A stretch of DNA of 64,000 nucleotides from Sulfurimonas sp. (GCA_030949825.1 JAUZSC010000034.1:51293-115292), one strand, 5' to 3'. Shown: positions 9,483 through 19,890, counted from the stretch's first letter. Made by a program: numbers and translations. The notes: generated from the letters alone by a model not told the origin.

Positions 9483-10661
9483 ATGATAACTAAACGAGTA
9501 AATACTCTCTCAGAATCTATAACAATTGCTATTACAACACTTGCTCAAGAACTCAAAGCAGAGGGTAAAAATATACTTAGCTTCTCTGCTGGTGAGCCTG
9601 ATTTTGATACACCTCAAGTTATTAAAGAGGCAGCCATTAAAGCTATAAATGAAGGTTTTACTAAATATACTGCAGTCGATGGTATTGCTGAGCTTAAAAC
9701 TACAATTGCTAACAAACTCAAGCGTGATAACAAGCTTACATATGCTCCCAATCAAATTATTGCAAACAATGGTGCAAAACACTCACTCTTTAATTTATTT
9801 TCAGCAACTATACAAGAAGGCGACGAAGTAATTATTCCGGCACCTTATTGGGTTACTTATCCTGAACTTGTTAAATACTGTGGAGGAGTTGTTGTTGAAA
9901 TTCAAACACACGACACAAGTTCTTTTAAAATTACTCCCGAGCAATTAAAATCTGCACTTACTAAAAACACTAAAATGTTAGTTTTAACATCACCATCAAA
10001 TCCAACTGGATCAATCTATTCAAAAGAAGAATTAACAGCTCTTGGTAAAGTTCTTGAGGGAACTGATGTTATCGTTGCAAGTGATGAAATGTATGAAAAA
10101 CTCATCTATAAAGGTACATTCACTTCAACAGCTTCTGTTAGTGAAGATATGTTCAAACGTACTGTGACTATCAATGGCTTAAGTAAATCTGTGGCAATGA
10201 CAGGTTGGAGATTCGGCTATATGGCTGCCCATAACACAGAGCTTATACAAGCGACTAAAAAGTTACAGAGCCAAAGTACATCTAATATTAATTCTATCAC
10301 ACAAAAAGCCGCTGTAGTTGCCTTAAATGGTGATGCAGATGCCGATATAGAAATGATGCGAAAAGAATTTATAAAAAGACGGGATGAAGCAGTTTTACTA
10401 TTTAACAAGATTGATGGTCTGAGTGTACTTTGTCCAGATGGTGCTTTTTATCTTTTTGTAAATATTCAAAAAGTGAGTTCCGACTCTCTTAGCTTTGCTA
10501 AAAAATTATTAGCAGAACAAGAGGTAGCAGTTGTTCCAGGTGTAGCTTTTGGGAGTGAAGGTTACTTTAGATTTAGTTTTGCGACAGATATACAGAGTAT
10601 TATAACTGGAATAGATAGAATTGAAAAGTTTGTAGAGAGTTTAAAAAAAAGTATAAAGTAG
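9483..10661 (+). CDS. aspB: Class I aminotransferase, probable aspartate aminotransferase
   Basis: PLP-dependent fold-type I aminotransferase of the aspartate aminotransferase Ib group. Visible are FSAGEPDFDTP near residue 35, the substrate/PLP region NNGAKHSLFN, TSPSNPTGSIYS, ASDEMYEKL, and the PLP-lysine segment NGLSKSVAMTGWRFGY near residue 240. The 392 residues match the family. It moves the amino group between glutamate and oxaloacetate, and may also accept prephenate in some members. The stop codon lies inside a 13-bp inverted repeat shared with the convergent small gene. Confidence 0.92.
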   Translation: MITKRVNTLSESITIAITTLAQELKAEGKNILSFSAGEPDFDTPQVIKEAAIKAINEGFTKYTAVDGIAELKTTIANKLKRDNKLTYAPNQIIANNGAKHSLFNLFSATIQEGDEVIIPAPYWVTYPELVKYCGGVVVEIQTHDTSSFKITPEQLKSALTKNTKMLVLTSPSNPTGSIYSKEELTALGKVLEGTDVIVASDEMYEKLIYKGTFTSTASVSEDMFKRTVTINGLSKSVAMTGWRFGYMAAHNTELIQATKKLQSQSTSNINSITQKAAVVALNGDADADIEMMRKEFIKRRDEAVLLFNKIDGLSVLCPDGAFYLFVNIQKVSSDSLSFAKKLLAEQEVAVVPGVAFGSEGYFRFSFATDIQSIITGIDRIEKFVESLKKSIK

Positions 10662-10678
10662 TTTAAAACTACTTTATA
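10652..10678 (-). terminator. Hairpin spanning two convergent stop codons
   Basis: Perfect 13-bp inverted repeat centred at 10665 (TATAAAGTAGTTT on one arm). It contains the stop codon of aspB and that of the minus-strand gene at 10669. On the minus strand it is followed at once by ACTTTTTTTT, a strong T tract encoded by the aspB lysine codons, so it is best read as the intrinsic terminator of the small gene. There is no T tract on the plus side. Confidence 0.7.
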
Positions 10679-10872
10679 GCCTCTAGTGCTTTAATAACAT
10701 CTTCTAAGTTATCCATTGGAAGATGTACTTTCCATTCTGGTTCATCAGCATTACCCACTAAAGAAATTCCAATACTAGCAACACTATGACTTCCTTTACC
10801 GTACGGCTCATCAATTTTACTTACTGAAATAACACCTTTTTTCGTTCCACTTAATGCGATTGTTGTACTCAT
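10669..10872 (-). CDS. Small conserved hypothetical protein, 67 aa
   Basis: I do not recognise a named family. The protein begins MSTTIALSGTKKGVISVSK and has a mixed beta-strand character followed by a short C-terminal helix (LEDVIKALEAIK). No signal peptide, membrane helix or cysteine is present. It is transcribed on its own, upstream hairpin at 10899-10920 and downstream terminator at 10652-10678. AAGGA precedes the start. Convergent with aspB. Confidence 0.7.
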   Translation of the reverse strand: MSTTIALSGTKKGVISVSKIDEPYGKGSHSVASIGISLVGNADEPEWKVHLPMDNLEDVIKALEAIK

Positions 10873-10898
10873 TTTAAATTCCTTAATTTTATTTCATA

Positions 10899-10920
10899 AA
10901 ATGAAGGAAATCCTTCATTT
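10899..10920 (-). terminator. Possible terminator after lpxD
   Basis: Perfect 10-bp inverted repeat AAATGAAGGA / TCCTTCATTT with a two-base centre, in the 107-base gap between the lpxD stop and the small gene start. On the minus strand it is followed by a weak T-rich stretch. It could equally be an operator for the small gene. Confidence 0.4.
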
Positions 10921-10962
10921 AATTTATCACGCTAACGCTATGTTTTGTTCAGCACAAAGCTC

Positions 10963-10978
10963 ATTGCACTAGTGCAAT
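10963..10978. repeat. 16-bp perfect palindrome just after lpxD
   Basis: ATTGCACTAGTGCAAT is its own reverse complement and ends two bases before the lpxD stop codon. No T tract follows, so a protein-binding site or the stem of a hairpin are both possible. Function unknown. Confidence 0.45.
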
Positions 10979-10979
10979 C

Positions 10980-11930
10980 TTACTTCAGTAGTCTAGCAAT
11001 TTTAACCTGAAGTTTTAGCCATCTTCTTTGTTCAAGTAATGGAAAACCACCATAAGTTTTACCTGGTTCTTTTATGTCGTTTGTAATTCCACTTCGCGCT
11101 GCAAACTGAGAAAATGGAGCAATGTTTAAGTGACCTGCAAAAGCAGACTGTCCACCAACCACAACATTGCGTCCAAGTGTAGTTGAACCTGCTGTACCTG
11201 ATTGCGCTACAAATACAGAGTATTCGCCAATCTCGCAATTATGTCCAATTTGAACAAGATTATCAATTCGTACACCATGCTTAATAAGAGTACTTCCAAA
11301 CACAGCTCTGTCTACACTTACATTACTACCGATTTCAACATCATCTTCTATAATAACATTACCATTTTGATAGATTTTTTTATGTTCACCAAGTGCATTT
11401 GTAGCAAAACCAAAACCATCAGCACCAATAGCAGTATTTGAATGAATAATACAATCAGTCCCAATAAGACAATCTCTATATACAGTCGTATTTGGATATA
11501 TAATTGTGTTATCCCCAATATTAGCTTCCGCTCCAATATACACATGTGCCATAATTGTACAATTTTTACCTATTATTGCACCATTTGCAATCTCGGATTT
11601 AGCAGAGATTCTGCTACCCTCACCTATCACGGCCAGAGGAAGCGAATCATCTTCGATGAGTGGTGCAAAACTTTTAGAAAGTTCTGCCATTTCCCAGTAT
11701 GGATTTTTTACAATGAAGGCTACACATCCTTCAGGAATCTGATCTTGCATTTTTTCATCAATGATAATAGCACCAGCTTTAGATGCTGCTATATTTTTAA
11801 TGTATTTTTTATTAGAAACAAAAGATAATTGATTCGATGTAGCATCTGACAAAGTATTCATAGAAATTATTTCTTTATCAACTCCGCTAAACTCAGCTCC
11901 AATTATCTTAGCAATTTCACTTAAAGTCAT
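10980..11930 (-). CDS. lpxD: UDP-3-O-(3-hydroxymyristoyl)glucosamine N-acyltransferase
   Basis: Third step of lipid A synthesis, adding the N-linked acyl chain from acyl-ACP. The N-terminal uridine-binding domain (about residues 1-95, with [17 protein letters not shown]) precedes a left-handed beta helix of hexapeptide repeats. The helix contains [14 protein letters not shown], the catalytic-histidine region [20 protein letters not shown], and [16 protein letters not shown]. The C-terminus includes the [13 protein letters not shown] segment and a short helix. At 316 residues it is slightly shorter than the E. coli enzyme. The stop of ilvN is one base upstream. Confidence 0.94.
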   Translation of the reverse strand: MTLSEIAKIIGAEFSGVDKEIISMNTLSDATSNQLSFVSNKKYIKNIAASKAGAIIIDEKMQDQIPEGCVAFIVKNPYWEMAELSKSFAPLIEDDSLPLAVIGEGSRISAKSEIANGAIIGKNCTIMAHVYIGAEANIGDNTIIYPNTTVYRDCLIGTDCIIHSNTAIGADGFGFATNALGEHKKIYQNGNVIIEDDVEIGSNVSVDRAVFGSTLIKHGVRIDNLVQIGHNCEIGEYSVFVAQSGTAGSTTLGRNVVVGGQSAFAGHLNIAPFSQFAARSGITNDIKEPGKTYGGFPLLEQRRWLKLQVKIARLLK

Positions 11931-11931
11931 T

Positions 11932-12409
11932 TTATCTCTCTAAGGCTACTGCGCCACTACGAACAATCTCTTTAGGGTTATATCTCTTTATCGCTTTAAG
12001 AAAGTTATCAACTCTGTGCGGTTCATCTGCTACCATTGCTATGATAACATTTTCACTAGAGTTTACAATTTTTCCATTGTATGCATTACATAAAGTGTCT
12101 ATCTCAGTGATATTTTCAGAAAGAGGGAATTTAACAAGTGCCATTTCTTTTTCAACCATATCAGCATGTTCGTACACACGAAGAACAGGTATAAGCTTAT
12201 GAAGTTGTTTTGTAATCTGCTCAATCACACGAACTGAACCAGCAGTTACGATTGTTAAACGAGAGTATTTTGTGTCAGGTATTGGAGCAACTGTTAGGGA
12301 TGTGATATTGTATCCACGACCAGAAAAAAAGGTTTGTTATACGAGATAACACACTTGCCTCATTCACAACAATAACTGAAACTACTCTTCTTTCATTACT
12401 TTCAGTCAT
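11932..12409 (-). CDS. ilvN: Acetolactate synthase small subunit (frameshifted)
   Basis: Regulatory subunit of acetolactate synthase, giving valine feedback through its ACT domain. The start [20 protein letters not shown] at 12409 overlaps the ilvB stop by one base (TAATG). The frame breaks at A7 (12324-12330, T7 on the coding strand). One base fewer gives [19 protein letters not shown], the classic ACT-domain signature, running on to the frame that ends at 11932. Repaired length is about 158 residues, as expected. Minus-strand order is ilvB, ilvN, lpxD. Confidence 0.92.
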
Positions 12410-14107
12410 TATTTTGTCTCCTTTTTCTCTAATAACATCATATTAAACAAGCTACCACCTGATGGCACCATCGGCATAACATTTTCCATTCTATGAACGA
12501 TTACTTCTATAAAAGCAACGACATTTTTCTCAACTGCATCTTTGAGTGCTGCGTCGAACTCTTCTTTAGTATTTACTCTATAGCCTATTCCACCAAAAGC
12601 TTCTGCTAACTTTACGAAATCTGGTTGCACTGATAAGTCTGTTTCACTATGGCGTTTATCATAAAATAATGTTTGCCATTGACGAACCATACCAAGAAAG
12701 TTATTATTTAAAATAATATTAATAACTGGTATCTTTTTTTCAACTGCTGTCATAAGTTCTTGACAGTTCATAAGGATTGAGCCATCCCCAGTAAAGTTAA
12801 TACTTGTTTTTTTCAGGAGATGCAGCTTTAACACCAATAGCGGCAGGAAAACCAAAGCCCATAGTTCCAAGTCCACCTGAAGAAACAAACTGACGAGGAC
12901 GGGAAAAAGGGTAAAATTGAGCTGCCCACATTTGATGTTGCCCAACATCTGTAGAAATATTTGCATCATCACCTAGAAGTTCACCAACACGCTTAACTAC
13001 CCACTGCGGTTTAATGCGTTCAGAGTCTTCATGAAATGTAAGCGGATGAAGCTGTGCAAAGTTATTTATAGTATCTCTCCATGTTTCATACTTCGCACTG
13101 TCTATCTTTGAAACTTGTTCTAACATATCTACAACAACATTTTTAACATCACCAACAATCGGATAATCAGCATTTATAAGTTTTGAGATAGATGCAGGGT
13201 CAATATCTACATGAATTACATCTGCATTTTTTGCAAATTCTGAAAGTTTACCAGTTACACGGTCATCAAATCGTACACCTAAACCGATAACTAAATCTGT
13301 TTCACTTATAGCCATATTTGCTGCATACGAACCATGCATCCCAAGCATCCCAATAAGAAGTTTATCATCATGCGATAATACACCTCGAGCCATAAATGTC
13401 TCAACTGCAGGAATTCCTGTTTTATGAATAAAATCTCTTACTTCGTAGGCTGCATTTGCATTAATGATTCCACCACCAAGATAAAAAAGAGGTCGTTTAG
13501 CATTTGCAATAGCTTCCATCGCTTTTTTAATTTGACGAGGATTACCTTTTGTATGAGGTTTATATGTCTCGAGTTCAAGCGCAACATCATAGTTAAACTC
13601 TCCCATTTGAGCTGTTACATCTTTTGGAATATCTACATGAACTGGGCCTGGACGACCAGTGCGTGCTATATAAAATGCTTCTTTAAGTACACGACCTAAG
13701 TCATTAACATCTGTTACAAGATAGTTATGCTTTGTGCAAGGACGAGAGATTCCAACAGCATCTATCTCCTGGAAACCATCTGTCCCGATAAGACTCATTG
13801 GAACTTGACCTGAAATCACGACTAAAGGAATAGAATCCATGTATGCATCTGCTAAACCTGTAACAGCATTTGTAAAACCAGGTCCTGATGTAATCATTGC
13901 TACACCGACTTTACCGCTCGCTTTTGAATAACCCTCAGCTGCATGGACAGATGCTTGCTCATGTCTGTTAAGTATATGTACAAAACCATCTTGCTTATAA
14001 ATTTCGTCATAAACATTCATAATCGCCCCACCAGGGTAACCAAAAACTGTATCTACGCCCTCTGCAATTAAAGCTTCAATGACCATCTGTGCACCTGTAA
14101 TTTGCAT
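12409..14107 (-). CDS. ilvB: Acetolactate synthase large subunit (frameshifted)
   Basis: ThDP enzyme condensing pyruvate to acetolactate (or with 2-oxobutyrate) at the head of valine, leucine and isoleucine synthesis. The N-terminal domain has YPGGAIMNVYDE and the catalytic Glu in NRHEQASVHAAEGYS. The central FAD-type domain follows, then the ThDP/Mg motif GDGSILMNCQELMT ending in NNN. The frame is lost in a T7 run at 12807-12813 (A7 on the coding strand). With six the junction reads SPEKTSINFTGDG, giving about 565 residues. A TATAAT box lies 41 bases upstream and GAGGAG precedes the ATG. Confidence 0.94.
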
Positions 14108-14147
14108 ATAAGTCTCCTCTAAAAAAATGTAATTTAAAAATTAAATG

Positions 14148-14153
14148 ATTATA
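14148..14153 (-). promoter_or_regulatory. Probable -10 box for ilvBN-lpxD
   Basis: TATAAT on the minus strand, 41 bases before the ilvB start. The leader is too short for a classical attenuator peptide. Confidence 0.45.
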
Positions 14154-14207
14154 CTTTAGAAGAACTATATTTTAGATTAAAGGTAGATGCTATTGGGCGA
14201 ATAAATG

Positions 14208-16336
14208 CTAATCTAAGATTGAAGCACTAATCATAGAGGGTCTCCACATGCTTAAATCACCTTTTGTTAATAATTCGAAATTTAGTTTTGACTCTGGATA
14301 TTTAGAAATAAAAATTTCATAAAATGATAAAATTTGATCTTGTAAACCGAAATTTAAAATATAATTTTTAATGCCATTTTCAATAAAAGATTGTTCTTTT
14401 TTAGCTTCAACAGCAAGTTCAAGTTGAATCATATAACACCAACCAAAAACTGTCCCAAGCGCCATATATTTAGAACTCATTGCAATATATGCTTTTAAAG
14501 TGTTTTCTATGCCCTTTGTATTTCCTTCAATAGCAAAATTATTAGCTATACTTAAGTCTTTATTCCATTGTAATTGTAAGCGTTTACCATCATCTGTTTC
14601 TTGTAAATCATCCGACATATCTAGCATATTATAGGCAGCTATTATGTCCTCATCCTTGATTGCTTTAAAGAATTTTTGTTTTGACTCTATGTCTAACATT
14701 AAAATTTTAACTTCCGATGAAAAATCTGGAAAGTCTGCAAGTATCCTAAGCATTTTAATAGCTGCATGTGTATCACCACTATTTATAAGTTCTTGTGATT
14801 TTATATAGAGTGTATCGCCATAGTTCATTATCGTTATATACTCTGGAAATTCTTTGAGAAATGGGTGAAGTTTGATAAGTTCAAAAGCAATTTTAAAATC
14901 TTTTTGACCAATAGCAACTCGGAACCTCTTATAAACTTCACCTTGTGAAAAAAGTTCTTGCATTAACTTTGTTTTATCGCTAATCCCTCGATAGGGAGCT
15001 AAAATTTCGCGTGCTTTTTCTGTGCCCTTTGGATCAAGAGAATATTTTTGAGCCTCGGCAAAAGATTTTTTCCATCTTGCTTCTAAAGATTTATATATTG
15101 GTGATTCTTGATACAGAGGGTGCTGCTTAGCTAATCCATAAGCTAGGACTATTTTACCAGACTTTGCAAGTGTTACAAACTTATCGTACTCGGCATACTC
15201 AAGAAGAACCTGTTGCATAATCCTATTTTTTTTCTGGAATATTTTTAAAATGGCTTAAAAGAGCGATAGCTGTTTTTTTATCATTTTTCTGAAGATATTG
15301 CTTGGCTTTTTTTTAATGTATTTTCCCAAAGATTTGAGACTAAGTCATAAATCTTTGTATAAGCTAAAAGTGGATTTGTTTCAATATAGACATGAATATC
15401 ATCATATTTTTTTTGTTTTAGTAATTCTTTTAAATGGTTTAGACCTTCATAAATATCATAAAAGAGTAACTCTCCATCTGCACAAGCAACTATTAAATTT
15501 TTACTCTCTTCATCAAAAACAAGTGAGGTAATTGCTGATTTTAATTTTATATATTTTCTAGATAGTTGCTTATATGTATTTAATTCATACACAAGCACAT
15601 AACCCAAGGCTGTACCCAAGAATAAAAACTTATTATTCTCAGCAGTAACTACTTGTGTGACATCATCGTGAATACCCTCTAGCCTTGCAAGAACTTTTCC
15701 ACTATAAATATTCCAAATAATTGCTTTGTTATTTTTATCTACACTAAAAAGTTTATTTTGACCTATAAAAGTTATTTTCATCACGGGTGCTGCATGTGAC
15801 TTTAGTTTATGCTTTGGAGTCATCATTGAAAGATTAAAGATTGAGATTTTTCTATCGTAAGAGCATGTTGCGATCCAATTGCCATTGGAACTAAAAGCTA
15901 TATCATTAACAGTATCAACATGGACGGGAAGCGTAAAAGCGAGTTTTCCACTGTGTATATCTATCGCAAATGTTTTTCCATCATCTCCACAAGAAAACAT
16001 ATATTTACCCTGCGTATCTATGCCAACACAAGAGGCTTCACCATGATGTCTATCTACTTTTGTGATTGCTTTTTTTGTTTTAACATTATAAAGACGGGAC
16101 TCTTTACAATCAGAACTCAAGCTAGCAAAAACAGAACCATCAGGTGAGAACTGCACAACTGTATTTTTAAAACGAAGATGATTTATGTTAGCTTTAAAGC
16201 CATTTACTAATGCTAATGTTTCTTTGTTAAGGTATCTAATTGTAGTTTTAGAATCTACTAGAAGTAAGTTCTTGTTATCAAGAATTTTTACTAAAACTAT
16301 TGCTTCTTTAAAGTTCTGACTTCTTAGTGCTTCCAT
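14208..16336 (-). CDS. WD40 repeat protein with helical-repeat C-terminal half (two frameshifts)
   Basis: The two separate frames read best as one gene of about 708 residues. The N-terminal half (from MEALRSQNFKEAIVLVKIL) is a WD40 propeller, with repeats such as VQFSPDGSVFASLSSD, VGIDTQGKYMFSCGDDGK and IAFSSNGNWIATCSYDRKIS. The C-terminal half is all-helical, TPR-like (AKSGKIVLAYGLAKQHPLY, GDTHAAIKMLRILADFPDF). They are joined by removing one base from T8 at 15307-15314 and one from T8 at 15226-15233, giving KKAKQYLQKNDKKTAIALLS and PEKNRIMQQVLLEYAEY. There is no signal peptide. Probably a cytoplasmic scaffold; partner unknown. It follows ilvA by four bases, so it is likely co-transcribed. 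Confidence 0.72.
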
Positions 16337-16340
16337 CTAT

Positions 16341-17543
16341 CTAATCCCTTAAATAACCTTCATTTTTTAAAACAGTTCTAATCTCTTTTTGATGTTCGTC
16401 ACCTTTTGTTTCCATATGGACCGTTACATTAGCATCTCCATATTCAAGAGAAACAGATGTTCTATCATAAGCAATATGTACGATATTTGCATTGAGTTCT
16501 TGGAGTAACTCCGTAAATCTATGTAGGGAACCTGGTTTATCAATAAGTGTCACCGTTACATTCATTTTTCGACCAGATTTTAAAAGACCTTTTTCGATGA
16601 TAACTGACAAAAGAGTGACATCAACATTACCACCACTCAAAACTACTGCAACTTTTTTATTTTCTAAAGATTCAAGCTTATGATGGAGCAAGGCAGCAAT
16701 GCCAACCGCACCAGCACCTTCAACAACAAGTTTTTGACGCTCAAGTAAAAACAACATGGCAGATGCTATTTCTTCATCATCTACACTTATAAATCTATCT
16801 ACATTTTTTAAAATGTGTCCTAGCGTTAGCTCTGAAGAATCACGAACAGCAATACCATCTGCAATAGTTCTAACACTTGAAGAATGAAATACTTTTTTCA
16901 AGTCAAATGATTTTTTTAATGCTGGAGCACCGTTAGCACTTACTCCAATTACTTCAATATTTGGGTTTATCTCTTTAAGTGCAAGAGCCATCCCAGAGAT
17001 AAGGCCACCACCACCAACGGGAATAAGCACAGCATCTAAGTCACTACAAGCGTCTAAAATATCTAAAGCAACTGTACCTTGACCAGCTATAACCTCTTCG
17101 TCTTCAAAGGGATGAATAAAAGTTAAAGAATTCTTTTGGCCATACTTTGTAGCATAGGCATAGGCTTCATCATAATTAGTCCCAGCAAGAATAACCTCTG
17201 CACCAAAGTCTTTTACGCCATTGACCTTAGTAAGTGGTGTTGACTCTGGCATAATAATAATAGCCTTAATCCCAAACTTATTTGCAGACATCGCAACGCC
17301 CTGTGCATGATTTCCCGCACTCGCAGCAACAACTCCACACGATCTCTGCGCATCTGTGAGTGAAGCTATCTTATTATATGCTCCGCGAATTTTAAAAGCT
17401 CCCGTTACTTGAAGGTTCTCTTTTTTCAAGAACACTTCACACCCTGCTACCTTACTTAAATGAGGCGCATAAGAAAACGGTGTATCAACTACGATGTCTT
17501 TTATTCTCTGTCTAGCTTGATATATCTTTTCTAGGTTTAACAA
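16341..17543 (-). CDS. ilvA: Threonine ammonia-lyase (threonine dehydratase)
   Basis: PLP enzyme deaminating threonine to 2-oxobutyrate, the first committed step to isoleucine. The PLP-lysine motif is in VTGAFKIRGAYNKI near residue 53; AASAGNHAQGVA and the phosphate-binding PVGGGGLISGMA are also present. The last 75 or so residues form one ACT domain (MNVTVTLIDKPGSLHRFTEL). This 400-residue, single-ACT form is the common short type. With ilvB and ilvN nearby, a biosynthetic role is likely. Confidence 0.93.
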   Translation of the reverse strand: MLNLEKIYQARQRIKDIVVDTPFSYAPHLSKVAGCEVFLKKENLQVTGAFKIRGAYNKIASLTDAQRSCGVVAASAGNHAQGVAMSANKFGIKAIIIMPESTPLTKVNGVKDFGAEVILAGTNYDEAYAYATKYGQKNSLTFIHPFEDEEVIAGQGTVALDILDACSDLDAVLIPVGGGGLISGMALALKEINPNIEVIGVSANGAPALKKSFDLKKVFHSSSVRTIADGIAVRDSSELTLGHILKNVDRFISVDDEEIASAMLFLLERQKLVVEGAGAVGIAALLHHKLESLENKKVAVVLSGGNVDVTLLSVIIEKGLLKSGRKMNVTVTLIDKPGSLHRFTELLQELNANIVHIAYDRTSVSLEYGDANVTVHMETKGDEHQKEIRTVLKNEGYLRD

Positions 17544-17550
17544 AAGAAGC

Positions 17551-17976
17551 CTATCTATTTTCTAATTCTATTTTAGTACAATGATTTTGAACAACCTTCA
17601 TACCAGCAGCTTTAGCTTTCTCGGCAGCTTCATTATTAACAAGACCTAATTGTCCCCAAAAAACTTTAACATCCCCTCTCTCTATACATGCGTCAGCAAT
17701 AGCACCAAAAGCATTTGGTTTTCTAAAAATATCTACCATATCAACTGCAAATGGAATTTCTAAAAGACTTCTATATACTTTTTCACCTAAAATAGTGTCT
17801 TCTTTAGGATAAACAGGAACAACCTTATAACCATGCGCTTGTAAAACTTTAGCTACTCTGTTACTCGCTTTTGATTCATCAGGTGACAAACCTAATACTG
17901 CTATAGTTTTTACACTATCTAATATATCCAATATCTCTTGACTTGTTGAGTTTACACTCGGAAATTCACATTCCAT
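17551..17976 (-). CDS. CoA-binding domain protein (YccU type)
   Basis: Small Rossmann-fold protein of the CoA-binding family, 141 residues. The glycine-rich IAVLGLSPDESKASNRVAKVLQAHGY segment lies in two pieces near residues 25-50, followed by VYPKEDTILGEKVYRSLLEIP and, at the end, VFWGQLGLVNNEA and VVQNHCTKIE. The conserved cysteine in NHCTK is typical. Its physiological role is not established. Seven bases upstream of ilvA and two bases after the CheY-like gene, so part of the same minus-strand operon. Confidence 0.85.
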   Translation of the reverse strand: MECEFPSVNSTSQEILDILDSVKTIAVLGLSPDESKASNRVAKVLQAHGYKVVPVYPKEDTILGEKVYRSLLEIPFAVDMVDIFRKPNAFGAIADACIERGDVKVFWGQLGLVNNEAAEKAKAAGMKVVQNHCTKIELENR

Positions 17977-17978
17977 AT

Positions 17979-18389
17979 TTATTCCTTTATTTTGTTGAAA
18001 ATACTTTCTATTTTTCTATGTTTTTGTACGAGATGCCAAACAAAATGATTGAAGTGCTCACTATCAATTGGTTTTTTTAAAAATCTATGTACACCGATTT
18101 TTTTCATCTTTCTGTAACTTTCCCGACTTTCATCACCACTAATAGCGAAAAAAGAACTTTGTAGATCTTTTCTTGTTCTAAATAGAGCAGAAGCAAACTC
18201 ATATCCATTCATTTCAGGCATATTTATATCAGAAAAAACTATATCTGCTCCATGTTTTTCTATGAACTGAAGCGCTTTAAATCCATTTTCAAAACCAAAT
18301 ATTTCATCTTCACGAACATCCAAGTCTTCTAAAAAAGATTCTATAATCATTCTAACAGTAAAGGAGTCATCTAGTATAATTATTTTCAT
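17979..18389 (-). CDS. Single-domain response regulator (CheY-like)
   Basis: A receiver domain with no output domain, 136 residues. Phosphorylation chemistry is intact: the acidic pair D7-D8, phospho-acceptor D54 in VFSDINMPEMNG, the serine in FAISGDES and the lysine in RFLKKP. The C-terminal tail is short and basic. It could act in chemotaxis or as a stand-alone switch. The partner kinase is not in the window. It lies directly upstream of the CoA-binding gene on the same strand. Confidence 0.86.
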   Translation of the reverse strand: MKIIILDDSFTVRMIIESFLEDLDVREDEIFGFENGFKALQFIEKHGADIVFSDINMPEMNGYEFASALFRTRKDLQSSFFAISGDESRESYRKMKKIGVHRFLKKPIDSEHFNHFVWHLVQKHRKIESIFNKIKE

Positions 18390-18447
18390 TGTTCTTATTC
18401 TATTGAATTGTCCATAAAATAGCCCTTAATAGATAATTAAAATTAGT

Positions 18448-19890
18448 TTATTCAATAATTATAAATTGTGCATTTTTATATTGTTTCATAGGTACTCCAA
18501 CATTTGCATTTATATATGTTGGGTCTGCAATTATGTATTTTTTATTTTTATACTCAAAACTACTACCGCTAACTTTAGACTTAAAGGCAATTGCTGTTGC
18601 TACATGGTCACTGTATTTCACACCAACAAGATCTAAGTCTAAGAGATTTTTTATCAAATAGCTAAACATAAAAGCTCTGTCTTCACAGTCACTATAGGGA
18701 TAATATAGCATTTCTTCAGGAAACATTGGCTTTTCATATCCAAACTGGTCTGGATCTGTTTTATATTTAAATGCTTTTTGAGTAAATCGTAAAAGAAAAT
18801 TTGCAGCCTTAAGTTCACTCATATTTTCAATATGTTGAGAAAGTGATTCTAAGATTGAATCCCAAAGGTATGTTGAATTCGCAGCATTGAAATACACATC
18901 AAAATCTGATTGAGGAAAAGTGCTGTAAAAATCTATAAGATCTTTACTGTAGCTTGTATCCACCCTATACTCTTTTGAATAGTACTTAAATTTAAGAACT
19001 TTTTTTTCAATATTCTTATCAAATATCACTTCGCTAGGCATTAAAAAAGAAAGCGCCTTAGTACTTTGAGGATAAGTAGCCTTATATGTATATATTTGTC
19101 CTAAATTATTTGCTTTTCCAGATGGGAACATTGCATAGTATTTCTTCTTATCAATCATGTAAAAAGACACTTGAAAGAGTCTATGATTTACACGAGAAAG
19201 TAAATAAATCTTATTATTACCATAAGCTACTTTTGTATCATAATTCAGTTTTGTTAAAAAGAACCATGTCATCATATTAGACAGGTTATTATTCTTATAA
19301 ATAGTCTTAGAGAGTTGGTAAATAAATTGATACTGAGCCCATCCATTTAGATTTAACTTTTTACTTGTAATCTTGATTTGCTTAAGGAGACTTTTGTATT
19401 TTGTCTTACTTATACTTTCCCAAAATTTAGCAATATTTTTAGAATTTGCCTCACTTGAAAAAGACTCGATATCCGAATCATAATATATGTTAATTGGATT
19501 AGAATAAAAACTAAATGTAAGTGACTTTAAATCTTTATATTCAGTTGAGTTTTCTTTTTTAGTTACTAAAGTCGCTCGTATTATTGATTTTTTTTGAATT
19601 ATTTTTACTTTTGGAGATAAAATAAGTTCTTTTTTTGGAATAAAAATGCTTTTTTCTACTTTTGGCAAAACTAATGGTTTCTTAACTTTATAAGGAGATT
19701 GCTCATGCATAGACTCAAATGCCGCCCACTCTTCTTTTAAAGTATTCGTAAATTCTTCATCTATGGTTTTTTTATAGCTTAAATACTCTGTATTTTGTGA
19801 TTTCAGCCAATCTTCATATTCATTTGCATAGAGAGATGTTATAAGTAATAATATACTTAAACATCCTCTATAAATACTGTTTTTCAACAT
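18448..19890 (-). CDS. Exported transglutaminase-like protein
   Basis: A 480-residue protein with an N-terminal signal peptide (NSIYRGCLSILLLITSLYA). The C-terminal 90 residues carry a transglutaminase-like catalytic triad: Cys402 in SDCEDRAFMFSYL, His429 in SDHVATAIAF and Asp456 in YIIADPTYIN. The middle region is unassigned. Enzymes of this fold can be proteases, amidases or inactive scaffolds, and the substrate here is unknown. Location is probably periplasmic or surface. Next to an LPP20-type lipoprotein gene on the same strand. Confidence 0.75.
   Translation of the reverse strand: MLKNSIYRGCLSILLLITSLYANEYEDWLKSQNTEYLSYKKTIDEEFTNTLKEEWAAFESMHEQSPYKVKKPLVLPKVEKSIFIPKKELILSPKVKIIQKKSIIRATLVTKKENSTEYKDLKSLTFSFYSNPINIYYDSDIESFSSEANSKNIAKFWESISKTKYKSLLKQIKITSKKLNLNGWAQYQFIYQLSKTIYKNNNLSNMMTWFFLTKLNYDTKVAYGNNKIYLLSRVNHRLFQVSFYMIDKKKYYAMFPSGKANNLGQIYTYKATYPQSTKALSFLMPSEVIFDKNIEKKVLKFKYYSKEYRVDTSYSKDLIDFYSTFPQSDFDVYFNAANSTYLWDSILESLSQHIENMSELKAANFLLRFTQKAFKYKTDPDQFGYEKPMFPEEMLYYPYSDCEDRAFMFSYLIKNLLDLDLVGVKYSDHVATAIAFKSKVSGSSFEYKNKKYIIADPTYINANVGVPMKQYKNAQFIIIE

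Noticed and set aside
14172..14216. 8-bp inverted repeat TTAGATTA / TAATCTAA around the WD40 stop
   Set aside because: The loop is about 30 bases and no T tract follows on the relevant strand. In AT-rich DNA an 8-bp match of this kind is not convincing.
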